A model generated the notes under the pieces. It worked only from the letters and a program-made list of their open reading frames with translations. It searched no databases and was not told where the DNA came from. Made by a program: the position numbers and the translations under genes. Positions 1-8,609 of a stretch of 64,000 nt of DNA are shown here, piece after piece; positions within the stretch are counted from its first letter, which is position 1; every line of letters starts with the position of its first letter. The DNA is from CAZSRX01 sp964609675 [NCBI: uncultured Bacteroidota bacterium] (GTDB lineage Bacteria; CLD3; SB21), in contig CAZSRX010000013.1 of assembly GCA_964609675.1 (NCBI GenBank), forward strand, positions 29,404 to 93,403. The letters are read 5' to 3'.

Positions 1-62
1 GCGATTTTTGCTGGAAATGCACTGAGGTATGTAATACCGGCGCGTTAATTAAAGTACTATAA
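1..62 (+). CDS. 4Fe-4S ferredoxin-like protein, C-terminal fragment
   Basis: The window opens inside a gene. Reading from base 3, the last 19 codons contain Cys-Trp-Lys-Cys-Thr-Glu-Val-Cys followed by Asn-Thr-Gly-Ala-Leu, and end at TAA (60-62). The CxxCxxxC spacing followed by a small-residue/hydrophobic tail is that of the second cluster of a bacterial ferredoxin, although Asn stands where Pro is usual. The stop overlaps the ribosome binding site of the AOR gene that follows, so the two are almost certainly co-transcribed. A ferredoxin is the natural electron acceptor of AOR. The N-terminus is outside the window, so total length and number of clusters cannot be told. Confidence 0.7.
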   Translation, partial: DFCWKCTEVCNTGALIKVL

Positions 63-72
63 GGAGACGACC

Positions 73-2001
73 ATGATCTACGGTTTTGGCGGGCAGGAGG
101 TCCGCATCAACGTATCCGATAAATCCGTTTCAAAAAATAATCTGAACCCGGATTTTGCACGACAGTGGCTTGGCGGCCGGGGTTTTATCTGCAAAGTGCT
201 CTATGACGAGGTTCCGCGCTCGGTAAAGGCCTTCGATCCTGAAAATCTGCTCGTTGTGAGTCCCGGGATACTCTCCGGTCATTTTGCGCCGTCGGGCAGC
301 AAGTGCTGCTTCGGAGCGGTGAGTCCTTTGTCCAACGGCCACGGTGATTCTACGGTTGGCGGGCATTTCGGACCGGAGTTGAAGTTCGCCGGCATAGACC
401 TGCTGATCATCAAAGGCATTGCGGAAACGCCAAGTTATATTTATATCGATGATGATACCATCGAAATCCGAGACGCCGCAAAATACTGGGGCAAGGGTTC
501 GATGGACGCTGAAAAAATGCTGAAAGAGGATCTGGGCGAAGACTTTCAGATAGTGACCATTGGCCCGGCCGGCGAAAACTTAGTTACCTGCGCCTGTATT
601 TCGCATGATTACGGTCGGCAAGCGGGACGTTGCGGCGTGGGCGCGGTCATGGGTTCCAAGAAAATCAAAGCCATTGCCGTCCGCGGAACAAAATCACTGC
701 CGGTGTATGATTTACAGAAGACGAAGGAAGTGAATCTCGCAATTATTAAACGGACGAGCGTTCACCCGAATATGGAACCCTGGCAGAAATACGGCACGGC
801 CATGTTTGTCAGTTGGTCGAACAACAACGGCGTGTACCCTACCCGTAATTTTCAAACGACTTACATGGAAAACAACGAACAACTGGACGGTCCGGAACTG
901 GTGGACAAACTGCTGGTTAGCCATAAGGCCTGTTTCGGCTGTTGGATGAACTGCGGAAAATATTCCAAAGTTACTCTACCCGGAAAACCTACCGTTTATG
1001 TCGAAGGGCCGGAATACGAGACGAACGCGCTGTGCGGCGGCAATTGCGGATTTGAACGGATTGATGAAGTCGCCTACAACAACTGGGTCTGCGACAACCT
1101 TGGGCTGGATTCGATGACCGGCGGCGGGCTCGCGGCTTTTGCTATGGAATGTTATGAAAAGGGCCTGATCACCAAAGAACAGCTTGAAGGTCATGAGATG
1201 CGGTGGGGCCATGTGGAAGATTTCGAGCATTTTCTGAATATGGTTACATACCGCCGCGGTATCGGCGACTGGTTTGCGGACGGGCTGGTGCCGGCGTCAA
1301 AAAAAATCGGCGGCGGCTCCGAGAAATTTGCCGTGCAGGTCAAAGGTCAGGGGATGAGCGGCTACGACGGCCGTTTTGCCCCGGCGATGCTTCTGGCTTA
1401 TATGACCGCGGATATCGGCGCCCACCACAACCGCGCCTGGACCATCACCCTCGACGATGACATCGGCCGCGACGTCGTTAAAGGCAAGGCGAAACTCGTC
1501 GTGTATCTGCAGCACATCCGGCCGTTTTTCGATACCGTATCGGTTTGCCGGCTCTTTTGGGGCGAAGTGGACGTTACGCCGGAAGAACATATCGACGCGA
1601 TCGTCATGGCCACGGGATGGAACGACTTCACGCTGGAGGAGGCCATGCGTACGTCCGAACGGATATGGAACCTAAACCGGGCGCATTTTCTTGAGCGCAA
1701 CAGCGCGGTCAGTAAAAACGGCCGCACCTTTGATTATCCCAACGCCCGGTTCTATGAAGAAGCCGTGCCCACCGGCCCCGGCAAAGGCGCTAAACTCACA
1801 TTGGAACAATTAGACCTGATGCTCGACGAATATTACGAAGCGCGCGGATGGGGAAAAAACGGCAATCCTTCCCGGGAAGTGCTGACCGACCTTAATCTGA
1901 CAGAGGTCGCGGCCAATCTCGAAAAAGCCGGAATGCTGGGAACCCTGATTTCCCCATTGCCCAAAGTACGCGGCGAACGTTACAAACCGAAGGCTTTCTG
2001 A
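73..2001 (+). CDS. Aldehyde ferredoxin oxidoreductase (tungsten/molybdenum AOR family)
   Basis: This 642-residue cytoplasmic enzyme belongs to the AOR family, which oxidises aldehydes to carboxylates at a tungsten (or molybdenum) bis-pterin centre and passes electrons to ferredoxin. The N-terminal AOR domain is clear, with GGRGF (34-38) and the glycine-rich pterin loop near 96-107. The [4Fe-4S] ligands are visible as C287, C290 and C294 (CxxCxxxC), with a distant fourth cysteine near 492. The EGPEYET stretch (311-317) and the His pair near 450 match the known active-site region. The length is typical (600-640). The start is supported by AAGGAG (61-66), six bases before ATG. The stop TGA shares a base with the next ATG. 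The exact aldehyde cannot be read from sequence. Family assignment is firm; the use of W rather than Mo is inferred from the family. Confidence 0.93.
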   Translation: MIYGFGGQEVRINVSDKSVSKNNLNPDFARQWLGGRGFICKVLYDEVPRSVKAFDPENLLVVSPGILSGHFAPSGSKCCFGAVSPLSNGHGDSTVGGHFGPELKFAGIDLLIIKGIAETPSYIYIDDDTIEIRDAAKYWGKGSMDAEKMLKEDLGEDFQIVTIGPAGENLVTCACISHDYGRQAGRCGVGAVMGSKKIKAIAVRGTKSLPVYDLQKTKEVNLAIIKRTSVHPNMEPWQKYGTAMFVSWSNNNGVYPTRNFQTTYMENNEQLDGPELVDKLLVSHKACFGCWMNCGKYSKVTLPGKPTVYVEGPEYETNALCGGNCGFERIDEVAYNNWVCDNLGLDSMTGGGLAAFAMECYEKGLITKEQLEGHEMRWGHVEDFEHFLNMVTYRRGIGDWFADGLVPASKKIGGGSEKFAVQVKGQGMSGYDGRFAPAMLLAYMTADIGAHHNRAWTITLDDDIGRDVVKGKAKLVVYLQHIRPFFDTVSVCRLFWGEVDVTPEEHIDAIVMATGWNDFTLEEAMRTSERIWNLNRAHFLERNSAVSKNGRTFDYPNARFYEEAVPTGPGKGAKLTLEQLDLMLDEYYEARGWGKNGNPSREVLTDLNLTEVAANLEKAGMLGTLISPLPKVRGERYKPKAF

Positions 2002-2240
2002 TGACCATCTATTTCAAGGGCGGCGGTCTGCTCAAAGAATACCTAAAACCCGACGTGGACGCCTACACACGTAAAGTCGAGACCACGCAGGGTAAAACCA
2101 TCAGAGAAATTATGGAACAGATTAACCTGAAACCCTCTCTGGTTTCCATGGCAATCCTTTCCGGCAAAGTAATACCCATGAGTTATATGCCTTCAGAGGG
2201 AGACATCATCACTCTTCGCCCGCCGGTACAGGGGGGATAA
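2001..2240 (+). CDS. MoaD/ThiS-family sulfur carrier protein
   Basis: This 79-residue protein has the features of a ubiquitin-fold sulfur carrier. It ends in Gly-Gly, the residue pair that is adenylated and turned into a thiocarboxylate. Before that lie the hydrophobic core and the segment EGDIITLRPPVQGG that is typical of MoaD/ThiS ends. It starts on the last base of the AOR stop codon, so it is translationally coupled to AOR. The E1-like activating enzyme follows 55 bases downstream. In AOR clusters such proteins are thought to donate the dithiolene sulfurs of the metal-pterin cofactor. A ThiS or general sulfur-carrier role cannot be excluded by sequence alone, but the position argues for cofactor work. 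Confidence 0.85.
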   Translation: MTIYFKGGGLLKEYLKPDVDAYTRKVETTQGKTIREIMEQINLKPSLVSMAILSGKVIPMSYMPSEGDIITLRPPVQGG

Positions 2241-2295
2241 CTTACATTAAAATTTTAGTTAATTCTTTTAAGTGTGATTGTTTTAACCTCATAAA

Positions 2296-3006
2296 ATGCA
2301 GACCCGATACGCCAGACAAATTGCGATTCCCGGATGGGGTGAACAAGGTCAGAATACTTTGTCGAAATCCACGGTTGTGGTTGTCGGCGCCGGCGGGCTG
2401 GGATTCCCCGTACTGTCCTATCTGACGGCTGCCGGTGTGGGACGCATTGTTCTGTTTGAATATGACACGGTCAACGAAACCAATTTAAACCGGCAATTAC
2501 TTTATACGATGAACGCAATCGGCCAGCCGAAAGTTCAGAAGGCCATTCACCGTTTGACAGAAATGAATCCGCATGGGCAGATGATACCGGTGCCGGAGCC
2601 ATTCAGTGATAATAACGCCGGACGTTACCTGCCTGACGCCGATCTGATCATTGACTGCGCGGATAATTACGAAACGCGTCTGGCCATCGCACGGGCCGCA
2701 CACCGCTACCGTAAAACCATGGTCCATGGGGCTGTTGCGGGTTTTCTCGGCACCGTCGGTACATTCAACAGCGGATACGGACCTTGTTTTCAATGCGTAT
2801 ATCACGAAAAAACCGACGTTTCGCCCCCGCCCGTTTTCGGCGCCATGGCCGGTATCGTCGGCTCGATACAGGCCACAGAGGCCATTAAAATCCTGATTAA
2901 TTACGGTAACATCGTTTACAACCAAATTCTCACAATCGATATGGAAACCGGACAATTTGAACGGGTCATGATTTCCAAACGGGAGCCGTGTCCGGTATGT
3001 TCGTAA
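2296..3006 (+). CDS. MoeB/ThiF-family adenylyltransferase (E1-like activating enzyme)
   Basis: This 236-residue enzyme should adenylate the C-terminal glycine of the MoaD/ThiS-like protein just upstream. The Rossmann-type loop VVGAGGLGFPV is at about 29-39, followed by the acidic residue-rich strand and the NLNRQ motif that binds ATP in MoeB, ThiF and HesA. Two CxxC pairs, CFQC in the middle and CPVC three residues from the end, would hold the structural zinc. The length matches the MoeB/ThiF core without the rhodanese domain of MOCS3-type proteins. A 55-base gap separates it from the carrier gene, and no strong ribosome site is seen before the ATG. MoeB and ThiF cannot be told apart by sequence; the AOR context favours a role in metal-pterin cofactor synthesis. 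Confidence 0.88.
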   Translation: MQTRYARQIAIPGWGEQGQNTLSKSTVVVVGAGGLGFPVLSYLTAAGVGRIVLFEYDTVNETNLNRQLLYTMNAIGQPKVQKAIHRLTEMNPHGQMIPVPEPFSDNNAGRYLPDADLIIDCADNYETRLAIARAAHRYRKTMVHGAVAGFLGTVGTFNSGYGPCFQCVYHEKTDVSPPPVFGAMAGIVGSIQATEAIKILINYGNIVYNQILTIDMETGQFERVMISKREPCPVCS

Positions 3007-3076
3007 AAATTATCCGACAAGATTTAAAAATGACACTTTGTTGGTATTCTTATTCACTTTACGCCGGGAGATAGCC

Positions 3077-3631
3077 ATGAACGTTAAAGGAACCGCATTT
3101 ATTTCACGCAAGGAACAAATCATTCACACATTCGGCCTTGAGAAATGGATTACCTTTTACAAGCATATCCAAAGTAAAGATACGTATTTTGGAACGGAAC
3201 CTTCTCCGGTCGCCCTCATTCCAATAAAGTCTTTTTTGCTGATGAACGACGAAATAATTAATGAATTTTACGGCGGCAAGAATGATGTTTACTGGATATT
3301 CGGGGAGAAATCGGCGGCCTGGGCGCTAACAGAAGGTCCTTACAAAATATTTATGACGAGCAAAAATCTGAATTCATTCATCGACAAAACCATGCCCATG
3401 GTCTGGTCTACGTATTATACCGAAGGGAAAATGTTCGGCGTTATCGATAAGAAAACGATTCATGTACACATACAGGGGATCACGACGCCGCATATCTATT
3501 TTGAATATACCACAATGGGCTTTGTTAAAAAAGCTCTGGAATTGTACGGCCTTAAGAACGTGCGGCATGAATGCCTCAGCGGATATAGTTCAGGTAAAGA
3601 AGAAATACATTACTTGTTTCATTTTGAGTAA
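3077..3631 (+). CDS. Conserved-looking protein of unknown function in the AOR cassette
   Basis: This is a 184-residue soluble protein with no signal peptide or membrane segment. I chose ATG 3077 over an in-frame upstream ATG at 3038 because GGGAG lies seven bases before it and the extra 13 residues look like untranslated sequence. The order is mixed helix/strand, with a Trp/Tyr-rich middle (WSTYY near 125-129) and a strand-rich end. Overall shape and length faintly recall the DUF2378 and heme-NO-binding-like proteins, but no ligand histidine can be assigned, so I do not claim a function. It lies between the activating enzyme and the second AOR, all on the same strand. A partner role for the AORs is inference from position. 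Confidence 0.6.
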   Translation: MNVKGTAFISRKEQIIHTFGLEKWITFYKHIQSKDTYFGTEPSPVALIPIKSFLLMNDEIINEFYGGKNDVYWIFGEKSAAWALTEGPYKIFMTSKNLNSFIDKTMPMVWSTYYTEGKMFGVIDKKTIHVHIQGITTPHIYFEYTTMGFVKKALELYGLKNVRHECLSGYSSGKEEIHYLFHFE

Positions 3632-3842
3632 TCGAACCTGACAGTCACGCTTTTACCGATGTTTTATCGGCCATAAACACCTTGCGGCCTCGTCGGCGCT
3701 GGAAGTCCATTGCGGGTAAAATAGCTTTTGTCTCTGAATAATTATGTTAATTATTTGATATTGAGTGTTTTTTTTATTAAAATAAAAATATACGCAAGTC
3801 TTAAAAAACCTGATTATAAATTAACTGTTAAGAGGCCGCATC

Positions 3843-5720
3843 ATGAAAGCGTCACAGAAGGTTTTATTTGTGGATGCATGGACGGGATACTACAAAGTTA
3901 AACGGTATCCTATCGGCGATTATTTCGGACCGGTGGACTTAGGCATTCACATATCGGATAATTATGACACTCTGAATTTCGGCGTGGGCCTGCTGGCCGG
4001 GTCGATTTTTCCCGGGTCAAACCGCCTGATTTTTTCCGGATTTTCCCCTTGCTGGCGGGGGTTCTATATATCCTCGATGGGCGGCGCCGGATTGGTCTTT
4101 GACAATCTCGGTATCAATATGGTCAGTCTCGTGCGGCGAGCTTCCAAACCGTCGATTCTCTACCTGAACCGTAATCACGGCGAGGAAATTGAGGTCGAAT
4201 TACTGCCTGTGGATATCAACGAAATATGGAATTCCGGCCGCAAAGGCATCTACAGTCTGATGGATTACACTTACGAGAAATTCGGCGCACGGTATGAAAA
4301 CGATCCGCGTATCTTAGCCACCGGGCCAAGCGCGATGAAGACAGATTTTGGTGCTATCGGGTCGGTGCCGATTGTCAAGAAAAAAATGACGTTCATTGAC
4401 ACGTGGGCGGGCCGCGGCGGCTTGGGCTCCAAGATGGTTCAGGACCATGGCATTGTCGCGATCATTTACGGCGGGACGTTCCTCGAAGAAGACTTCCGCG
4501 ACCGTAAAGTGGCCGACGAATGGTTTGAGCATAAATACAATCAAAAACTCGCCGCCAAGGATTTTGAGAGCACAACCAAATACCGCTTTGACCCGAAATT
4601 CGGCACGGGCGGCACGCTCGGCGTGAATTACGCCACGATCAAAGGGCGTATCATTGCATTTAATTACCGTTCTATATACGATACGGAAGAACAGCGGCTT
4701 TCGATGAACGAAAAATATATCCTGAACCATTACCTAAAGCAATTTAACGAGGAAACCATCGCCACCAAACAGCAGGCCACCTGCGGTGAGCCTTGCGCCG
4801 CCGTATGTAAAAAGATGCGGGGCGAATACAAGAAGGATTACGAGCCCTATCAGACCATGGGGCCTCTGTGCGGAATTTTCGATCAGCGGGCCGCAGAGAA
4901 GCTTAATCATTACTGCGACATGAATGGCTTCGACGCTATCAGCGGTGGCGGCGTTCTGGCATGGCTCATGGAACTTCTTCATGAAAACATGCTTACCAAA
5001 GAAGATCTTGGAGTGACCCGCATGCCCAAGTTCGATCTGGAAAATTTTGACGTGGTAAACGATTCCATGAACAACGCAGAACTGGGGGTCGAACTGATCG
5101 ACGCGATTCTCGAAAAGCGCGGTATTATTGACTTCTCCCAGGGCGTACGAAAATGGGCACGGAAAGTCCATAAGGATAAAGGCGTTAAAATCATCGACCG
5201 GTTCGTCTATACCGCCTTCGGACGCAAGGGATGGATGGTGCCTAACCAGTACTGGACACCCGGAGCGCTCGCGCCCATGGCCATTATGGGTAAATACTAC
5301 ATGCATTACGGCAACGACTTCCTGCCTCCCCGTGAGCTGGGACGCAAGTGTGCGGACCGGATGAAAAAAGAATTTTATCTGGACAATCTGGGGATATGCC
5401 GCTTCCACCGCGGATGGGCTGAAGACATGGTTCCCGAAATCATCGAGTCGCTCTACCAGCAGAAAGAAAAATTCCTTTCAGCCATCACCGTGACGGCCAG
5501 CCGCATCAACAGCCGGAACGCCTCGGTATTCTGGGAATCGGAGCGCAACTTCGATTTTGTTCATACGTTCCTCAAACGTACAAAGGAAGTGGATAAAGTT
5601 AATCATCCGGAACTGGACCATTGGATTGCGGAATTCGACAAGAATAAACGCGAAGCGGGATTGAATTTCTGGTTTGAAATGCTAAAAGGCATTCACGAAT
5701 CGCTCCGTGATTTCCAGTAG
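3843..5720 (+). CDS. Divergent aldehyde ferredoxin oxidoreductase family protein
   Basis: This is a second AOR-family protein, 625 residues long and clearly distant from the one at 73. The N-terminal domain keeps the SSMGGAG region (78-84). The middle has C314, C318 and C322, with a fourth cysteine near 519. The first spacing is therefore CxxxCxxxC rather than the usual CxxCxxxC. The active-site stretch reads YEPYQTMGP (333-341) in place of the EGPEYET form. The C-terminal SGGG region around 367-370 is conserved. A 211-base gap rich in A and T precedes it, so it may have its own promoter, and it is followed by a clear terminator. Substrate is unknown; the altered cluster spacing and active site suggest a chemistry different from classic AOR. 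Confidence 0.85.
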   Translation: MKASQKVLFVDAWTGYYKVKRYPIGDYFGPVDLGIHISDNYDTLNFGVGLLAGSIFPGSNRLIFSGFSPCWRGFYISSMGGAGLVFDNLGINMVSLVRRASKPSILYLNRNHGEEIEVELLPVDINEIWNSGRKGIYSLMDYTYEKFGARYENDPRILATGPSAMKTDFGAIGSVPIVKKKMTFIDTWAGRGGLGSKMVQDHGIVAIIYGGTFLEEDFRDRKVADEWFEHKYNQKLAAKDFESTTKYRFDPKFGTGGTLGVNYATIKGRIIAFNYRSIYDTEEQRLSMNEKYILNHYLKQFNEETIATKQQATCGEPCAAVCKKMRGEYKKDYEPYQTMGPLCGIFDQRAAEKLNHYCDMNGFDAISGGGVLAWLMELLHENMLTKEDLGVTRMPKFDLENFDVVNDSMNNAELGVELIDAILEKRGIIDFSQGVRKWARKVHKDKGVKIIDRFVYTAFGRKGWMVPNQYWTPGALAPMAIMGKYYMHYGNDFLPPRELGRKCADRMKKEFYLDNLGICRFHRGWAEDMVPEIIESLYQQKEKFLSAITVTASRINSRNASVFWESERNFDFVHTFLKRTKEVDKVNHPELDHWIAEFDKNKREAGLNFWFEMLKGIHESLRDFQ

Positions 5721-5746
5721 CCGGTAAAACGGACATCATACTGACT

Positions 5747-5778
5747 AAAGCCTGCCTGTTGCTGAGGCAGGCTTTTTT
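5747..5778 (+). terminator. Rho-independent terminator after the AOR cassette
   Basis: An inverted repeat pairs AAAGCCTGCCT with AGGCAGGCTTT around a seven-base loop and runs into a T-tract. It starts 26 bases after the stop codon of the second AOR and ends before polA. Confidence 0.9.
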
Positions 5779-5850
5779 GTAAAAAAATCGCTTGTATTTC
5801 AACGCAAGGGCGGTTATTATTAGCATCAATTTTTTAAAAACAGAACGGGT

Positions 5851-8586
5851 ATGGCAGAAAGACTTTTCCTTATAGACGGCATGGCTCTCGCGTACCGCGC
5901 GTATTTTGCATTTATTGCCAATCCGCTGAAAAACTCCAGGGGAGAGAATACCAGCGCGGTATACGGTTTCACCACCGCCCTGCTTAAAATCATGAATGAC
6001 GAAAAACCGGATTATATAGCCGCAGTATTTGACACGGCCGAACCCACGTTCCGTCATAAGGAATATAAGCCGTATAAAGCCACGCGCGAAAAAATGCCGG
6101 AAGATATGGCGCCGCAACTGGAGTATTTAAAATCCGTCAGCGAAGCCATGCAGGTGCCTGTCATTGAAAAGCCCGGTTTTGAAGCCGATGACCTCATTGG
6201 TACGCTGGCGCTTCGAGCGGCCGAACAGTCGGTGGAAGTCTTCATGGTTACCGGCGATAAAGATTTCATGCAACTCATCCGGCCGATGATACGGATGTAC
6301 AATCCCATGAAAAGCGGCACCGCGCCGGAAATCGTGGATGAGGAAGGCGTTCGGAATCGATTCAGCGTGAGGCCCCATCAGATCACGGATATTCTTGCGC
6401 TCATGGGCGACGCGTCGGACAATATTCCCGGCGTTACCGGCATCGGCGAAAAAACCGCGGTTAAACTGATTCTGCAATACGAGAATATTGAAAATCTTTA
6501 TGCGCACACCGACGCTATTAAAGGTAAACTAAGGGATAACCTGATTCACGACAAAGAAAACGCTTTTTTATCCAAGCATCTGGCTACAATCCGCACGGAC
6601 GTCCCTGTCGAAATATCACTGGAGCATTTGCGCTCACGAAAACCGGATTATAAAAAGCTGATTCCTATCTTAAATACTCTGGAATTCAAATCTCTGGCAC
6701 AGAAAATTTCCTCCGCTGAGACCGACCCGGATTTGCTGGCGGAGGTTCCGGCTGAAGAATCCTTAAAAAATATCAACAATACCAATCACCAATACACCGT
6801 TATTGAAACAGCGGAACGCCTTCAGGAATTATGCCAAAGGCTTGAAAAAACCGACCATTTAGCCTTTGACACCGAAACCACATCCGTAGATCCGATGCAA
6901 TGCGACCCGGTTGGATTATCAATTAGTTATTCCCCGCATGAAGCCTATTATATTCCGTTTAATCGGGAATTATCCCCAAAGGTAATCGTTTCCACGCTGC
7001 GGCCTCTGCTTGAGAACCGCCGAATAGAAAAAATCGGGCAGAACATTAAATATGATTATATTGTAATGAAAAACCTCGGCGTTTCTATGCGGGGCCTATC
7101 ATTGGATACCATGATCGCCGGTCACCTGTTGCGTCCGGAACGCAGTGTGAATCTTGACCAGCTGGCATCCGACTACCTGCGTTATAAAAAAATTCCCACA
7201 GAAGCACTTATCGGGAGCGGGCGGAAGCAGACGAGTATGGCCGATGTGCCTCTGCCGGTCATTGCTGATTACGCCTGTGAAGACGCCGATACCGCGTACC
7301 GGCTGGCGTTCGTTTTGAAAAACAAGCTCCGGGAACATCAACTGGAGCGGGTCTTCCGTGAAGTGGAAATGCCCCTGGTTCCCGTACTGGCCGAGATGGA
7401 GCACTACGGCGTCTGGCTGGATATTCCTTATCTGCAGACGATGTCTGTCGAATTCAGCGAGCACATGAAAACAATTGAGGAAACGATATACAACGAAGCC
7501 GGTACCCGGTTCAATTTAAACTCGCCCCAGCAACTGGGCGAAGTTCTTTTTGACAAACTGCAGATTCATAAGATGGCCGGAGAAGCGAAAATTCGCCGTA
7601 CCGGCAAGACCGGACAGTATGCCACCGACGTCAGAAATCTTGAAAAATACAGAGGCCTGCCGGTAATAGACGCTATTCTCAACTACCGCCAGCTGGCCAA
7701 ACTCAAATCCACCTATATCGACGGCCTGCCGCCGCTTGTTAATCCCCGTACAGGCCGCATCCACAGTACATTCAGCCAGACTGTCACCGCAACCGGGCGG
7801 CTTTCGTCGAGCAATCCGAACTTTCAAAACATTCCGATTCGCACCGAACTGGGCAGGGGCATACGCCAGGCTTTCCGCTCTCCACAGCCGGGATGGCAGA
7901 TTATTTCAGCCGATTATTCCCAAATTGAACTGCGCATCATGGCGCATCTGTCGGGCGACAGCGCGCTGATCAGCGCTTTCCGTTCCGATCAGGACATTCA
8001 TTTAGCCACCGCCTGCAAAGTATTCAATCTGGAACCCGACCAGGTTACACCCTCCATACGCCGCAAAGCCAAAGACATCAATTTTGGTATCATCTACGGA
8101 ATTACCGCTTACGGACTGACCGAACGGGTACAAATTTCCAACGCCGAAGCTGTCAAACTGATTGACAGTTACTTTGCCACATTTCCGGATGTCAAACGGT
8201 ATATTGATGATACTATTGAAAAAACCCGTCATGACGGCTATGTTACTACTTTATTCGGGCGGCGACGGTATCTTCCGGACATCCAGAATAAAAACCGTAC
8301 GGTTCGACAGTTTGCCGAACGGGCGGCCGTCAACATGCCGATTCAAGGCACCGCCGCGGAACTCATCAAACTCGCGATGATACGCATCCATGATGCCTTG
8401 TCGCAAAAGAACCTTAAAACCCGCATGATCCTTCAGGTACATGATGAATTGGTATTTGAAACCCCTGAAGAGGAAATTACTATTGTTCAAACGATGATAC
8501 GTGAAAGCATGGAAAACGTCCTTACGCTCAGTGTACCCCTTAAGGTGGACCTGGGTACGGGCGAAAACTGGCTTGAAACCAAGTAA
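5851..8586 (+). CDS. polA: DNA polymerase I
   Basis: At 911 residues this is a full-length Pol I with all three activities. The 5'-3' exonuclease (about 1-290) shows the acidic clusters EADDLIG and TGDKDF and the helix-hairpin-helix after GDASDNIPG. The 3'-5' proofreading domain keeps its catalytic DTE at 341-343, which is lost in Taq-type enzymes, so proofreading is probably active. The polymerase domain has motif A (DYSQIELR, Asp near 688), motif B (RRKAKDINFGIIYG) and motif C (HDE, 864-866). It acts in Okazaki fragment processing and excision repair. The gene sits 23 bases before a TPR membrane protein gene on the same strand. The ATG at 5851 has only a weak purine stretch ahead of it but matches the usual N-terminus. 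Confidence 0.98.
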   Translation: MAERLFLIDGMALAYRAYFAFIANPLKNSRGENTSAVYGFTTALLKIMNDEKPDYIAAVFDTAEPTFRHKEYKPYKATREKMPEDMAPQLEYLKSVSEAMQVPVIEKPGFEADDLIGTLALRAAEQSVEVFMVTGDKDFMQLIRPMIRMYNPMKSGTAPEIVDEEGVRNRFSVRPHQITDILALMGDASDNIPGVTGIGEKTAVKLILQYENIENLYAHTDAIKGKLRDNLIHDKENAFLSKHLATIRTDVPVEISLEHLRSRKPDYKKLIPILNTLEFKSLAQKISSAETDPDLLAEVPAEESLKNINNTNHQYTVIETAERLQELCQRLEKTDHLAFDTETTSVDPMQCDPVGLSISYSPHEAYYIPFNRELSPKVIVSTLRPLLENRRIEKIGQNIKYDYIVMKNLGVSMRGLSLDTMIAGHLLRPERSVNLDQLASDYLRYKKIPTEALIGSGRKQTSMADVPLPVIADYACEDADTAYRLAFVLKNKLREHQLERVFREVEMPLVPVLAEMEHYGVWLDIPYLQTMSVEFSEHMKTIEETIYNEAGTRFNLNSPQQLGEVLFDKLQIHKMAGEAKIRRTGKTGQYATDVRNLEKYRGLPVIDAILNYRQLAKLKSTYIDGLPPLVNPRTGRIHSTFSQTVTATGRLSSSNPNFQNIPIRTELGRGIRQAFRSPQPGWQIISADYSQIELRIMAHLSGDSALISAFRSDQDIHLATACKVFNLEPDQVTPSIRRKAKDINFGIIYGITAYGLTERVQISNAEAVKLIDSYFATFPDVKRYIDDTIEKTRHDGYVTTLFGRRRYLPDIQNKNRTVRQFAERAAVNMPIQGTAAELIKLAMIRIHDALSQKNLKTRMILQVHDELVFETPEEEITIVQTMIRESMENVLTLSVPLKVDLGTGENWLETK

Positions 8587-8609
8587 ATGATTAATACAAC
8601 GGAGCACTT

